NCBI GenBank assembly: GCA_910585415.1
Contig: CAJUDT010000001.1
Span: forward strand, 62,001-126,000
Direction of reading: 5' to 3'
DNA: 64,000 nt
From: an uncultured Flavonifractor sp.
Lineage (GTDB): Bacteria > Bacillota > Clostridia > Oscillospirales > Oscillospiraceae
The notes under the pieces were generated by a model. It made no database searches and was not told the origin of the DNA. It was given only the letters and a program-made list of their open reading frames with translations. A program made the translations under genes and the position numbers. Positions 8,548 through 17,310 of the stretch are shown here, in pieces (the first letter of the stretch is position 1; each line of letters opens with the position of its first letter).

Positions 8548-10053
8548 CTAATTGATTGTAATCCACCTTATTTCAGGATATAATTTTCCGAATTGAATGA
8601 AATGCCGCACACAGTCGGCGGCGGTCTGTAAATCGTCCAGTGCCTCTGATTGTGTGACCGGCGACTGACCGCCAATCCTCGGCGGAGCAGGTTTGGTCAA
8701 ACTGTGACACTTTGGATTGTCCGGTACATAATAAACATCATGTGTAAAATCTTGCAGCGCCAAAGCGGCCCAGCCCTCTTTGATGTCAGCGGTAAACAGA
8801 ATACTTTCCATATCTGCGTCGGACGAAATCGTCAAATGCTTGATTTCCGCTGACCGGATACGGTGGGCAATGCTTTGCACCAGCCCCTTTGAAATCTGCT
8901 TTTCTCGATAGACCTTGCCATCCATCACAAGAGCCTGAGCGTAAAACCCATTTTCCCCCAATGGCAATTTTTCGTCTGAACAGTACAGCGCAGGAGCTGT
9001 ATCCCTTTCATCTTCATTCTTCGGTTCATCGGTAAAGATGCTTGCCGCAATTGTCTCTATGGTATCAAAGCGGAGCAGTTTATGTTTGGGCGGGAGGCAC
9101 ACCGCTTCTAATTCCGGCAGTTCCAACAGCAAGGAACAGTCCACAAAATTTGTTTTGCTGACATCCAAGAACGAAATATGCTTGCATGTTTTCAGAAACA
9201 AAAAGTCTGTGACCTCTGCCGGGGGAAGTATCAATATGTTTAAGTTTTCCAGCCGTTCCAGATATGGGCCCTCATAGAAATTGGTTTTGCTTAAATCAAG
9301 ATATTTCAGCCGCCTGCACCTCAGCAAAAACGAAAAATTATCTATGCAGACATGAGGAAACTCCAGCTTTTCCAGCCTGGGCAGAGAGCCAATCATCCGC
9401 CAATCTCCATACACCGGACAAAGCCAGTCAGGAAACACCGGTGCTCCACTTGAAAAATTCTCGGCCTTCAATTCGGTAATCTGTTCAAGGTCCGCGGGAG
9501 CTTCGATATGTTTCCCGCAAGTATTGCAGAGCCATTGCAGTAGCTCAGGGTCCATAGGTCGAGCCTCTGGATAAACCTTTCGTTTTCCTCCATGTTGGAG
9601 AAAGGCAGCAATAAAATTACCGGCCTCCATCCCGGTAATGAAGATACGCCATCCCGATACTTCCATGGGCTGGATTGTCCTTTTGGGCGTGGGCTTGACT
9701 TGTTTCGCGGGACATTTGCAATACAACAGCGCATTGCGGTATTCATCCAGAACGGCCGCCCCGTAACCGCCGCCGTCCCATCCGGCGGGCAAGCGCTTCA
9801 GCATGGAACGGAACAGCTGCGCTTGGTTCATACCAATCAGGCTGTTTTCAAATGGAGAAATATAAACGTATTCTGCCGTACCATTTCTTACAAGGTCTGT
9901 GATACAGTCGAATCCCTCAGCAATGGTTCTTCTCCCGCTTAATTGAACGTACCAGTTATATCCGCCATAGACGGCGTATGGTTGTAATGGCTCTGGTATT
10001 GCTTTGAACGCTCTTATGGAAAGAATTACAAGTTGCGCATAGAGATTACCCAT
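8548..10053 (-). CDS. Leucine-rich-repeat-like protein of unknown function
   Basis: The 501-residue protein has no recognisable enzymatic domain and no signal peptide. Residues about 225-310 contain irregular LRR-like units such as LRRLEKLEF-type, RLKYLDLSKTNF and HISFLDVSKTNF, with LSKTNF/VSKTNF repeated, suggesting a short solenoid. The N-terminal 200 residues include CNTCGKH but no complete zinc motif. Base composition is visibly lower in GC than its neighbours. The ATG at 10053 has a GGTGA site. It could be a horizontally gained binding or immunity-type protein; that is a guess. Confidence 0.7.
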   Translation of the reverse strand: MGNLYAQLVILSIRAFKAIPEPLQPYAVYGGYNWYVQLSGRRTIAEGFDCITDLVRNGTAEYVYISPFENSLIGMNQAQLFRSMLKRLPAGWDGGGYGAAVLDEYRNALLYCKCPAKQVKPTPKRTIQPMEVSGWRIFITGMEAGNFIAAFLQHGGKRKVYPEARPMDPELLQWLCNTCGKHIEAPADLEQITELKAENFSSGAPVFPDWLCPVYGDWRMIGSLPRLEKLEFPHVCIDNFSFLLRCRRLKYLDLSKTNFYEGPYLERLENLNILILPPAEVTDFLFLKTCKHISFLDVSKTNFVDCSLLLELPELEAVCLPPKHKLLRFDTIETIAASIFTDEPKNEDERDTAPALYCSDEKLPLGENGFYAQALVMDGKVYREKQISKGLVQSIAHRIRSAEIKHLTISSDADMESILFTADIKEGWAALALQDFTHDVYYVPDNPKCHSLTKPAPPRIGGQSPVTQSEALDDLQTAADCVRHFIQFGKLYPEIRWITIN

Positions 10054-10092
10054 GGAAATTTCACCACTGTCTTTCTGTATCGCGGTCCGCCG

Positions 10093-10797
10093 TTACATAT
10101 GAAACCGCCGCCGGGCCTCCTCCCGCAGAGAGGGCACCCGCCGGACCACCAGCAAAGGAATCACCAGCCCAGCACACACGGTAAGCACCACCAGGGACCA
10201 CCCCGGTTCCCAGCTCTGGTTCAGGAAGCGGTCAATCAGCAACTCCACCCCCAGCAGAAACACACCGACACTGCCAATGAGCACAGTCACCGTCGTCAGC
10301 AGGCTCCGCCGCTTCACCCACAGGGTCAGCCCCAGCAGGAGCAGCAGTGCGCCGCCCCACAGGATAATGGGCAGGGCCAACCCCATGTACCACGTCCAGC
10401 CGTCCAGATTCAGGGCGATAAAGAGCACATAGAGGGCCACCGCCAAAACATCCACCAGCAGCCGAAGCAGCACATGCATCCCCCGGTCCAGCAGAGGGGG
10501 AACCAGCCAGAGCCACAGCATCACCGCCGCACCAATGACATAGACCGACCAAGTCCGTTCCGGCTTCAGAAACATGTTGAGCACACCGCAGCACACGGCC
10601 ACAGAAACCAGCATGGAACTGAGCAGGATGGCGGCATCCCGTTTCACCGCAGGGGGGACCTCTCCCCGCTCATCCGGAAAGGGCGGGGGCGCGGAGATGT
10701 TTACCGGCTGGCTGGGATTGAGCACCGGAGTATGGCACAGGGGACAGAACCGGGCGGTATCGTCCAGCTCCACACCGCAGTTGACACAGTAAGACAC
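10093..10797 (-). CDS. Zinc-ribbon membrane protein (DUF6320-like)
   Basis: The 234-residue product begins with a zinc ribbon, YCVNCGVEL-x-RFCPLCHTP (two CxxC pairs), followed by a proline-rich linker and about six hydrophobic segments. GTG at 10797 is chosen because AGGAGG lies seven bases upstream; the longer frame would start with TTG. The gene overlaps the end of the condensation-domain gene, so the two are almost certainly co-translated. This pairing with an acyltransferase-like protein recurs in Clostridia, as far as I recall; the joint function is unknown. Confidence 0.75.
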   Translation of the reverse strand: MSYCVNCGVELDDTARFCPLCHTPVLNPSQPVNISAPPPFPDERGEVPPAVKRDAAILLSSMLVSVAVCCGVLNMFLKPERTWSVYVIGAAVMLWLWLVPPLLDRGMHVLLRLLVDVLAVALYVLFIALNLDGWTWYMGLALPIILWGGALLLLLGLTLWVKRRSLLTTVTVLIGSVGVFLLGVELLIDRFLNQSWEPGWSLVVLTVCAGLVIPLLVVRRVPSLREEARRRFHM

Positions 10798-10811
10798 AGG
10801 AGGGCCTCCTC

Positions 10812-12119
10812 TCAAAATATCAGGTCGGAACGGGCCAGACGGTTGCTCTCCACCTTGACCGGAATCCCCGCCTGCACCAGAAAGCGAAAAAAATCCCGCT
10901 CTGTCTCGGCCTCCGCTAAGGTTCCGGCAAAGGTAATCTCCATCTGGTTGCCGTAGCTGATGGAGGCACAGTGGACCCGCGGCAGGGTGGCCTGCCCCAG
11001 AATGACCTCCATCCGCTGGATATGGGGGGCCATTTCCTCCGGCACCGGAAAGGGACCGGGGTTGGTATAGGTGCCCGAGTAGGGACGCACTCCCGCCAGG
11101 TGGTAGCTCAAGGCCATCACCGGGTCCTTGAGCACCACGGGAATCACCCGCAGGAGCTTGTTGGTGGTAAACCGCACGTTGCCCGTCAGCATGGCCCGCA
11201 TCTGCTGGCGGTTGATGTTCAGGCGCAGGTAGTGGTGTACGCGGCCCAGAATTTCCTCAAAGGTGTACGAGCCCAAAGAGGGGTCAATACAGGGGCGCAC
11301 CGTGAGGATAAAGTTCCGCAGGGTTTCCGAGGGAAACCACCCCCGCAGATTGATGGGAATGGCCAGGGCCACCGGCAGTTCTTTTCGGGGGGCCTCCCGG
11401 TGCTGCTTGTCAATCAACACTTTCAGCAGCACCGCCGTCAGGTATTCGGTAATGGAGGCCCCGTACTCCTTCGCTTTCGCTCTAAGCCGGTTCAGAGGAA
11501 GAAAGCCCATGGTCACATTGAGGGTATAAAAGGGCTCAGGCGTACCGGTGTTGGGGTAGGCCTTCCCACCCAGGGGATTGCGGAGGACCTTCTTCCCGGC
11601 GTACCGGGCGTAGGCATCCTCCCGTTCCTCCCGTCGGGGAGATTCGTTCACATCCAGAATGCCGCAGGTATTGGGAATCACATGCCCCAATTCCCGCAGA
11701 TAGACCGCCAAAAGGGTTTTGAAGAGCACCAGGGTCCCGCCGCCGTCGCTGATGGCGTGAAAGACTTCGATGGAAATGCGCTTTTCATAATAGTAAAACC
11801 GCACCAGCCACCCGTTGTCCTCCCGAAACCGCACCGGCTGGCAGGGGTTGGCGATATCCTTTTTCAGAAAGGGGCCGGGGGCGTCATTGGGCTCGCAGTA
11901 GTACCAAAAGGCCCCCTTTTTAATACGCACGGCAAAGGAGGGAAAGCGGGGCATGGTCTTGTCCACCGCCCGCTGAAGGGCAGCCGGGTCCACCCGCTCG
12001 GTCATAAGGGCGGAAAAGCGGTAAATGGCGGAGTATGTCTCTTTTTGAATGGCGGAATAGAGCACCCCCGCGTTGTCCAGGGGGTACCATTCGGGTTTCT
12101 TCTTTTTTTCCTTGGGCAT
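10812..12119 (-). CDS. Condensation-domain / alcohol acetyltransferase-like protein
   Basis: The 435-residue soluble protein resembles chloramphenicol-acetyltransferase-fold acyltransferases. The active-site motif HxxxDGG is present as HAISDGGG at about residue 140, and a second conserved region, PINLRGWFPSETLRNF, corresponds to the structural R-x-N motif. The start at 12119 has an AAGGGAG site; the open frame extends upstream without support. It is not part of an NRPS here: no adenylation or carrier domain is near. The acyl donor and acceptor are unknown. It is coupled to the zinc-ribbon membrane protein downstream. Confidence 0.8.
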   Translation of the reverse strand: MPKEKKKKPEWYPLDNAGVLYSAIQKETYSAIYRFSALMTERVDPAALQRAVDKTMPRFPSFAVRIKKGAFWYYCEPNDAPGPFLKKDIANPCQPVRFREDNGWLVRFYYYEKRISIEVFHAISDGGGTLVLFKTLLAVYLRELGHVIPNTCGILDVNESPRREEREDAYARYAGKKVLRNPLGGKAYPNTGTPEPFYTLNVTMGFLPLNRLRAKAKEYGASITEYLTAVLLKVLIDKQHREAPRKELPVALAIPINLRGWFPSETLRNFILTVRPCIDPSLGSYTFEEILGRVHHYLRLNINRQQMRAMLTGNVRFTTNKLLRVIPVVLKDPVMALSYHLAGVRPYSGTYTNPGPFPVPEEMAPHIQRMEVILGQATLPRVHCASISYGNQMEITFAGTLAEAETERDFFRFLVQAGIPVKVESNRLARSDLIF

Positions 12120-12299
12120 GGGCGCCGCTCCCTTCCAGCCTTCGTTTTCCTTTAGTATACGCTCTTTCTGCCAAAGGGGCAAGGGGAACCGGGGGTATTC
12201 CTTGGCGCCGGATGGGAAATTTTTGGGCGGACTGTTTTGTGAGGCTGCGCACAGGACCATTCCCGCTTCTTTTTGAACCGCCAAACCGGCCTGTTTTTC

Positions 12300-12328
12300 T
12301 TGTATCCAGCCCGGTTTTGTGGTAGACT
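12300..12328 (+). promoter_or_regulatory. Promoter of the Uma2-SdpI-like gene pair
   Basis: A -35 TTGTAT and a -10 TAGACT are separated by 17 bp, about 50 bases upstream of the Uma2 start. It points away from the divergent acyltransferase gene. Confidence 0.5.
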
Positions 12329-12376
12329 GAACATAACATTAAGGCTTTTTCTCACAGCACTGGAAAGGGGCGGCGT

Positions 12377-12952
12377 ATGAACGGCAATTTGGCCTATCAG
12401 CAGAATGACCTTTGGGTAGAGATTATTGACGGCAAGGTTACGGCTATGTCACCCAGGCCTACAACAGACCACAATTTCGTTGCCAGCAATATTTTCTACC
12501 TCTTAGCACATTATCTAAAGGGAAAGCGCTGTACTCCATTTGCGGACGGAACAGACCTATATCTCAGTGAAAAAGACCACTTCATCCCCGACGGTATGGT
12601 GGTCTGCGACACGGAGAAAATCAAGCGGGACGGCGTGCATGGCGCGCCCGACCTGGTGGTAGAGGTCCTCTCCCCCAGCACGGCCAAGCACGACCGGGGC
12701 CGTAAAAAGCAGGTCTATGAGCAGTGCGGCGTATCGGAGTATTGGATCGTGGACCCAGCCAATAAGACCCTAGAGCAGTACCTGCTGCAACAGGGAGCGT
12801 TTACGCTCCACGAGGTTTACGCCATTTATCCAGACTATATGCTGGACAAGATGACGGAGGAAGAGCGGGCGGCGCTCCCCGCCTCCTTCCGGTGCAGTCT
12901 CTTTGAGGACTTGGACATTGTGCTGGAGGATATATTTGACCGGATTCTCTGA
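12377..12952 (+). CDS. Uma2 family endonuclease-like protein (DUF820)
   Basis: The 191-residue protein shows the PD-(D/E)xK core of the Uma2 family: FIPDGMVVC, then GAPDLVVEVLSPST, then a conserved KKQVYEQCGVSEYWIVDP. The family is very abundant in cyanobacteria and scattered in Firmicutes; its biological role is not settled. The ATG at 12377 has an AAGGGG site. It is followed after 15 bases by the SdpI-like gene, and the two form a small plus-strand transcript ending at the hairpin at 13362-13395. Confidence 0.88.
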   Translation: MNGNLAYQQNDLWVEIIDGKVTAMSPRPTTDHNFVASNIFYLLAHYLKGKRCTPFADGTDLYLSEKDHFIPDGMVVCDTEKIKRDGVHGAPDLVVEVLSPSTAKHDRGRKKQVYEQCGVSEYWIVDPANKTLEQYLLQQGAFTLHEVYAIYPDYMLDKMTEEERAALPASFRCSLFEDLDIVLEDIFDRIL

Positions 12953-12967
12953 GAAAGGAGCACCGCT

Positions 12968-13348
12968 ATGATCTTTTGGCTTTTCATGCTGGCGATGGAC
13001 CTGCTGATTCCATGCACCATGTATGTGTTCGGACGCCGCTGGACCACCGGTCCGCCCCCGGAGCGCAGCAACAGAAGCGGCTACCGGACCGCCCAATCCA
13101 TGCAGAGTCCCGACACGTGGCGGTTTGCTCACCGGTATTTTGGCAAGCTCTGGATGCGGTTCAGCCTGCCCATGGTTCCGGGGACGGTCCTCGCCATGTG
13201 CCTGGTTTTGGGACAGCCTGTCCTCACGATTGCAATTTGGGGCGGGCTCATTTGCCTGCTCTGGGGGATTGTGATGGTCCTCCCCATGCCCCTTACGGAG
13301 CTGGCCCTGAAACGCTCCTTTTCAAAGGACGGCAAGCCCCTCTCCTGA
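12968..13348 (+). CDS. SdpI/YhfL family-like small membrane protein
   Basis: The 126-residue protein carries the family motif GYRTAQSMQSPDTWRFAHRYFGK in its middle, with hydrophobic helices at residues 2-21, about 70-90 and about 92-110. SdpI of Bacillus is an immunity protein against the SdpC toxin, but most homologues have no known toxin partner, and none is visible here. An AAAGGAG site precedes the ATG. Confidence 0.75.
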   Translation: MIFWLFMLAMDLLIPCTMYVFGRRWTTGPPPERSNRSGYRTAQSMQSPDTWRFAHRYFGKLWMRFSLPMVPGTVLAMCLVLGQPVLTIAIWGGLICLLWGIVMVLPMPLTELALKRSFSKDGKPLS

Positions 13349-13361
13349 TGAACCGCGCATA

Positions 13362-13395
13362 AATCAACCCCTCCGGCCAGCCGGAGGGGTTGATT
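13362..13395. terminator. Bidirectional intrinsic terminator
   Basis: Perfect 15-bp arms AATCAACCCCTCCGG/CCGGAGGGGTTGATT with a four-base loop lie between the convergent SdpI-like gene and the Asp23 gene. It should end both transcripts. Confidence 0.85.
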
Positions 13396-13399
13396 GGTT

Positions 13400-13792
13400 T
13401 TAGTGCTGCTGGACCGCCTTGGCCCGCTCGAAGGTCACGCCTGCCACATGGACGTTGACCCCCTCCACGGCCAGACCGCTGGTGTTCTCAATGGCGTTGT
13501 ACACCGCGTTCTGAACCTCCTTGGCCACGTCAATGACGGTATAGCCGTACTTCACCAGCACGGATACGTCGATGCGGACGCTTTCCTCAAGCACCGTGAT
13601 ATGGATGCCCTTGGACAGGTTCTTCTTGCCGCCCAGAAGCTCGGCAATGTCGGTGCCCAGGTTGGCGGACAGACTGCCCACCCCCTCCACCTCCAGGGCG
13701 GCGGCGGCGGCAATCACCGCTAGGACTTCCTCCGATATATGGACATTTCCCAGCTCGTCGGGGCGGGACAGGTATTCCTTCCCATCGGCCAT
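13400..13792 (-). CDS. yqhY: Asp23/Gls24 family envelope stress protein (YqhY-like)
   Basis: The 130-residue acidic protein matches the Asp23 family: NVHISEEVLAVIAAAAALEVEGV, then VRIDVSVLVKYGYTVIDVAKEVQNAV and VNVHVAGVTFE. In Bacillus, yqhY lies next to accBC beside the spoIIIA operon and is linked to acetyl-CoA carboxylase control; here it directly follows spoIIIAH while accBC are absent. It has its own promoter in the gap to spoIIIAH. Confidence 0.9.
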   Translation of the reverse strand: MADGKEYLSRPDELGNVHISEEVLAVIAAAAALEVEGVGSLSANLGTDIAELLGGKKNLSKGIHITVLEESVRIDVSVLVKYGYTVIDVAKEVQNAVYNAIENTSGLAVEGVNVHVAGVTFERAKAVQQH

Positions 13793-13833
13793 AATTGGTC
13801 ACGCTCCTTTTCCTGATTTGGACGATATGTATC

Positions 13834-13861
13834 ATTGTACCACAATCACAGAAAATTACAA
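13834..13861 (-). promoter_or_regulatory. Promoter of the Asp23-family gene
   Basis: A -35 TTGTAA and an extended -10 (TGG then TACAAT) with a 16-bp spacer lie 42 bases before the ATG. This allows vegetative expression apart from the spoIIIA operon. Confidence 0.6.
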
Positions 13862-13894
13862 CAGCTTTTTCGTGGAGCGCACCGCTGTCCTTCC

Positions 13895-14509
13895 TCAGGG
13901 CTGGGCCGGGATAATTTTAATCTGTCCGCCGGTAAACCCGGTCTCGTCGGTGACAATCTCAGTGATGCGGGCGACATCCACATCGGTGAGCCCCTCCTCG
14001 GCGGCGGCCACCACCACACTGACGCTCTTTTCCCCGATGAAGGCCACACAGTCGCTGTACCCCTTGGCGGTGACCAGATTCTCAATCTGGGCCTCGGAAA
14101 CGGTGACATTGGCCAAGGTCTGAATGGCCTGATTGTTTTCATCCTTCATGGTGTCGTTCAGGTTTTCGTCGGACAGGCTCTCCTGAAGAATCGCCAGAGC
14201 GCTGTCCCGGGCCTGCTGGCGGTTGAGCCGGGCGGAGGCAAAATAGCCGGTCCCCGTCTCCGCCGTGGGGGCATCCGTCACCGCCGGAGCGGGGGACGCC
14301 CCGCTGGGGCTGGGCGTGGCCTGGGGGTCCGCCGTAGGCTGGACGGCCAGAAGGGGGTCGGAGGTCTGGCCGTTGACCATGGTGGCCTGCCCCAAGGTCT
14401 TGCCTGCCCCGGCGCCCTCATCCTGCTGGTAGGTCCAGTTCAGATAGACCGCCACGCACACAAAGAGCACGATGGCGGCTACCACCGCGTTCCGCTTCCA
14501 TACTTTCAT
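13895..14509 (-). CDS. spoIIIAH: Stage III sporulation protein AH
   Basis: The 204-residue protein has an N-terminal membrane helix (residues 8-24), a Pro/Thr/Ala-rich linker (about 60-95) and a C-terminal ring-building domain with RLNRQQARDSALAIL and VTVSEAQIENLVTAKGY. In the family it forms a ring across the mother-cell side of the engulfment space and binds SpoIIQ, making the feeding channel. It is the last gene of the spoIIIA operon. Length and domain order are normal. Confidence 0.95.
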   Translation of the reverse strand: MKVWKRNAVVAAIVLFVCVAVYLNWTYQQDEGAGAGKTLGQATMVNGQTSDPLLAVQPTADPQATPSPSGASPAPAVTDAPTAETGTGYFASARLNRQQARDSALAILQESLSDENLNDTMKDENNQAIQTLANVTVSEAQIENLVTAKGYSDCVAFIGEKSVSVVVAAAEEGLTDVDVARITEIVTDETGFTGGQIKIIPAQP

Positions 14510-14519
14510 CTTGAATCAC

Positions 14520-15044
14520 TCACTTTCCTTTACATACTGATATTTTGTCCGCGCCCAACCCGGTCAGGGCGGAGACTGCCTCCACAATGCGCAGCCGCAC
14601 CGAGGGGTCGTCTCCCCCCGAGCATACCACAAGGGCCCCCTGATATTGGGGCGAAAGCTGTTGAATGGTTACCGGCTCCTGGGTTCCGGAGCCCTGGGAG
14701 ACCACCACGGTGGTCAGGGTGGAGTCCAGCTCGCTCCCCCGCTGGGTGCTCCTGCCGTCCTGCGCCAGCACTTGGCGGGCTGTGCTCTTGACGGTCAGCA
14801 CCACGCGCACCTCCCCCGCCCCGTCTACCTGGGACAGGGCCTCCTCCAGGCGGCGCTCCAGGTCCTCCACCTGAAAGCCCCCGGTCTGCTCCGGCTCCGC
14901 CGGGGGCGGCTGGCCCTCTTCCTCCTTGGGGGAGGGCAGCAGCAGAAGGGCCGCTCCCGCCAGAATCACCAGAAGCACGAATTTATACCGCTCAAACAGC
15001 GCAAACAGTGTCTTTCCCCACCCGCCGAAGGCCTGTTGTTTCAT
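14520..15044 (-). CDS. spoIIIAG: Stage III sporulation protein AG
   Basis: The 174-residue product starts MKQQAFGGWGKTLFALFERYK, followed by one membrane helix (about 22-36) and a periplasmic-type domain with LERRLEEALSQVDGAGEVRVVLTV. SpoIIIAG forms the large ring of the mother cell-forespore channel. The ATG at 15044 overlaps the spoIIIAF stop (ATGA), so the upstream open frame to 15194 is not the true start. Confidence 0.94.
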   Translation of the reverse strand: MKQQAFGGWGKTLFALFERYKFVLLVILAGAALLLLPSPKEEEGQPPPAEPEQTGGFQVEDLERRLEEALSQVDGAGEVRVVLTVKSTARQVLAQDGRSTQRGSELDSTLTTVVVSQGSGTQEPVTIQQLSPQYQGALVVCSGGDDPSVRLRIVEAVSALTGLGADKISVCKGK

Positions 15045-15550
15045 GCCCCGTCCCCGCTTTCGTATTGATCTCGTTCCCTGTAAACCTGCCGCTCCGCCGG
15101 GATGGCAAAGTCCTCCTGAATCTGCCGGGTCAACGTCTCCCGCGCCCCTTCGTCCAGGTCCCCGGTCACCGTCACGCTCCAGGGGATGGGCCATGCGCCG
15201 CTTTCTCCGGCCTCCACCTGGACCTGACAGGACAGCCCCAGCGACGCCGCCTTGTCCACAATATATGCGGCAGCCTGCTCTTCTATGATGCTTTTCATGC
15301 GCGCACTGTTTTCTTCCTCCAGCTGCGTGCTGTAGGCGCTCAAATCCAGGCGGTATTCCGCCAGCGCCCGGCCCAGAGCCTCGCCGTCCACCGCCGCGAT
15401 GGGCTTGAGCACCGCAATCAGGAGCACCAGTCCCCCGGTGAACCGCCCGACCTTCCGCACCGCCCCCGGCGGGGCCAGTCCCTCAGCCAGGGCGGCAATC
15501 ATGGCCGCGCAGGTGATGCCCACCAGCCATTGCCGTATCAGCTCCAGCAT
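15041..15550 (-). CDS. spoIIIAF: Stage III sporulation protein AF
   Basis: The 169-residue product has two N-terminal hydrophobic helices (about 8-25 and 38-52, GGLVLLIAVLKPI) and a soluble C-terminal domain with the typical QEDFAIP segment. It belongs to the SpoIIIA channel complex in the outer forespore membrane. It overlaps spoIIIAG by four bases and follows spoIIIAE closely. Confidence 0.93.
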   Translation of the reverse strand: MLELIRQWLVGITCAAMIAALAEGLAPPGAVRKVGRFTGGLVLLIAVLKPIAAVDGEALGRALAEYRLDLSAYSTQLEEENSARMKSIIEEQAAAYIVDKAASLGLSCQVQVEAGESGAWPIPWSVTVTGDLDEGARETLTRQIQEDFAIPAERQVYRERDQYESGDGA

Positions 15551-15561
15551 ATCCCTTCCCC

Positions 15562-16671
15562 CTACCGGCTGACCGCCGTAATGGCCGACACCATGGAAAT
15601 CAGCAGCAGCAGGGCACAGGAGCCGGTCATACCCAGCACCAGCCCAAAGGCTCCGCCGATGGCGTCAATGAGCCCCGCCACCCGCCCGCCGGACACCGTG
15701 GCGCTGAGGGCGGAGGTGAGCTTATAGGTCAGATAGTGAATCCCCAGCTGGAGGAAGGGGCCCACGCACATTGCCAGCACCGCCAGCATTCCGAACACCC
15801 CCACGGCATTTTTCAAAATGCCCGCTCCAGCCAATACCGTCTCCGCCGCGTCGGACAAAATGCCCCCCACCACTGGGACCATCCCGGACATAGCGAACTT
15901 GGCGGCCTTGATGGTCACCGCGTCGGCGCTTCCGGCCACCGCCCCGCTGACGGTGAGATACCCCACAAAGAGCAGCAGCACCCCCGTCAAAACGGAGGTC
16001 ACCGCCCCCTTTAAGGAACCCGCAATCCGCTGGAGTCCGCCGTTTCCTACCGCCGTATAGGCCACGCAGGCGGCAATGTAGGTGTACACCAGGGGCATCA
16101 GCAGACGGGTGATGAGGGTCATGAGCACATCGGAAAAGAGCATGGTGGCCAGCTGCCGGGCCACCGCTCCGCTGGGGGAGCCCGCCGCCGCTGCCGCCGC
16201 CGTAACGGTAGGGAGCAGGACCTTGGAAAAGAGCTCCATGCGGTCCAGGGCCTCCCGTCCCATGCCAATCAGAGAGTTGGCGTCGGCCACTGAGATGGCC
16301 GTCACCGCCAAGGCCCCCACCAGGGAGACAAGGTCCAGCTCCGTGCCGCCCCCCAGACTCTGACAGGCTCCCTCCGCCAGACCGCACAGGAGGACCACCA
16401 CCAGCAGCAGCACACCGCTGCGCAGGGCTTTTCGGACAATGCCCACCATCTGACCGCTTCCGGTGTCCAGAATGTACTGAATCCCCTGGTCCAGGTCTAC
16501 GCCCTCGGTCAAATCCAGGTCGGGCAGAACGCCCTCCGCCGCATCCACCAGGCCCTCCAAATCCAGGGCCTCCGACTGGGCGGAGAACACCTCCCCGCTG
16601 GCCCGCGCCGGACACAGACAGCACAGCAGTACCAGCCATGCCGCCGCCGCGCCCATAATTCCTCGTCTCAT
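15562..16671 (-). CDS. spoIIIAE: Stage III sporulation protein AE
   Basis: The 369-residue multi-pass membrane protein starts with a signal-like segment (residues 1-25) and has about seven or eight hydrophobic stretches. The family resembles export-gate permeases. Conserved patches include AITAVSR at the end and DANSLIGMGREALDRM in the middle. Its place between spoIIIAD and spoIIIAF is standard. No frame disruption was seen. Confidence 0.94.
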   Translation of the reverse strand: MRRGIMGAAAAWLVLLCCLCPARASGEVFSAQSEALDLEGLVDAAEGVLPDLDLTEGVDLDQGIQYILDTGSGQMVGIVRKALRSGVLLLVVVLLCGLAEGACQSLGGGTELDLVSLVGALAVTAISVADANSLIGMGREALDRMELFSKVLLPTVTAAAAAAGSPSGAVARQLATMLFSDVLMTLITRLLMPLVYTYIAACVAYTAVGNGGLQRIAGSLKGAVTSVLTGVLLLFVGYLTVSGAVAGSADAVTIKAAKFAMSGMVPVVGGILSDAAETVLAGAGILKNAVGVFGMLAVLAMCVGPFLQLGIHYLTYKLTSALSATVSGGRVAGLIDAIGGAFGLVLGMTGSCALLLLISMVSAITAVSR

Positions 16672-16683
16672 TGGTATCCCCCA

Positions 16684-17073
16684 TTACCACAGCAAGCCCG
16701 TCACCGTCTCCAGCACCGCCCGCAGCAGCGGCACCGCCACAGACAGAGCCATTGCCGCCCCCGCCGTCTCCGCAAAGGCGGCGATGCCCCCCTCCCCTGC
16801 ATCCCGGCAGACCTCCGCCGTGACGCGGGTGAGTATGGCAATGCCCACCGTCTTGATAACCGGAGAGAGCACGGCCGGAGAGAGCCCCGCCGTCCCGGCC
16901 AGGACGTCCATAAGGTCCCGGACCCCCTCCACGGCCCCCAGGGCCAGGGAGAGCAGGACCAAACCCGCCGTCAGAGCCAGGACCAATCCCACCTCCGGCG
17001 CGGTTTTTCTCACCACCAGAGCGCACAGGGCTCCGGCCACCGCAATCGCGGCGACCTTGCCAATTTCCTCCAT
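16684..17073 (-). CDS. spoIIIAD: Stage III sporulation protein AD
   Basis: The 129-residue protein has four hydrophobic segments, with conserved VRKTAPEVGLVLAL near the N-terminus and SPVIKTVGIAILTR in the middle, both typical of SpoIIIAD. It forms part of the membrane base of the channel together with SpoIIIAC and SpoIIIAE. Four bases separate it from the end of spoIIIAC. Confidence 0.94.
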   Translation of the reverse strand: MEEIGKVAAIAVAGALCALVVRKTAPEVGLVLALTAGLVLLSLALGAVEGVRDLMDVLAGTAGLSPAVLSPVIKTVGIAILTRVTAEVCRDAGEGGIAAFAETAGAAMALSVAVPLLRAVLETVTGLLW

Positions 17074-17076
17074 GAC

Positions 17077-17271
17077 TCACAGCCCAAACAGGCGCTTGAC
17101 CAGCTCGAACAGCTCGCTGATCTGCTCCACCACCATCATCAGCACCACCACCAGCCCCGCCAGGGTGGTCATGGTGGCCTGTTCCTCCCGCCCCGAGCGG
17201 GAGAGCACCTGATTGAGCACCGAAACCAGAATGCCGATGGCGGCGATTCGGAAAATCAAATTCACATCCAA
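17077..17271 (-). CDS. spoIIIAC: Stage III sporulation protein AC
   Basis: The 64-residue two-helix membrane protein carries the family core IAAIGILVSVLNQVL and LAGLVVVLMMVVEQI. Its length is essentially that of the Bacillus protein. It is homologous to the C-terminal half of SpoIIIAD. It lies between spoIIIAB and spoIIIAD as expected. Confidence 0.95.
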   Translation of the reverse strand: MDVNLIFRIAAIGILVSVLNQVLSRSGREEQATMTTLAGLVVVLMMVVEQISELFELVKRLFGL

Positions 17272-17310
17272 TTTCCATCCCCCTCATGCTTTTTCTTGAA
17301 ATAAAACTCA

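Noticed and set aside
12377..13348. Uma2 plus SdpI-like genes as a toxin-immunity pair
   Set aside because: No toxin features are visible, Uma2 is not known to be an SdpI partner, and adjacency alone is weak evidence.
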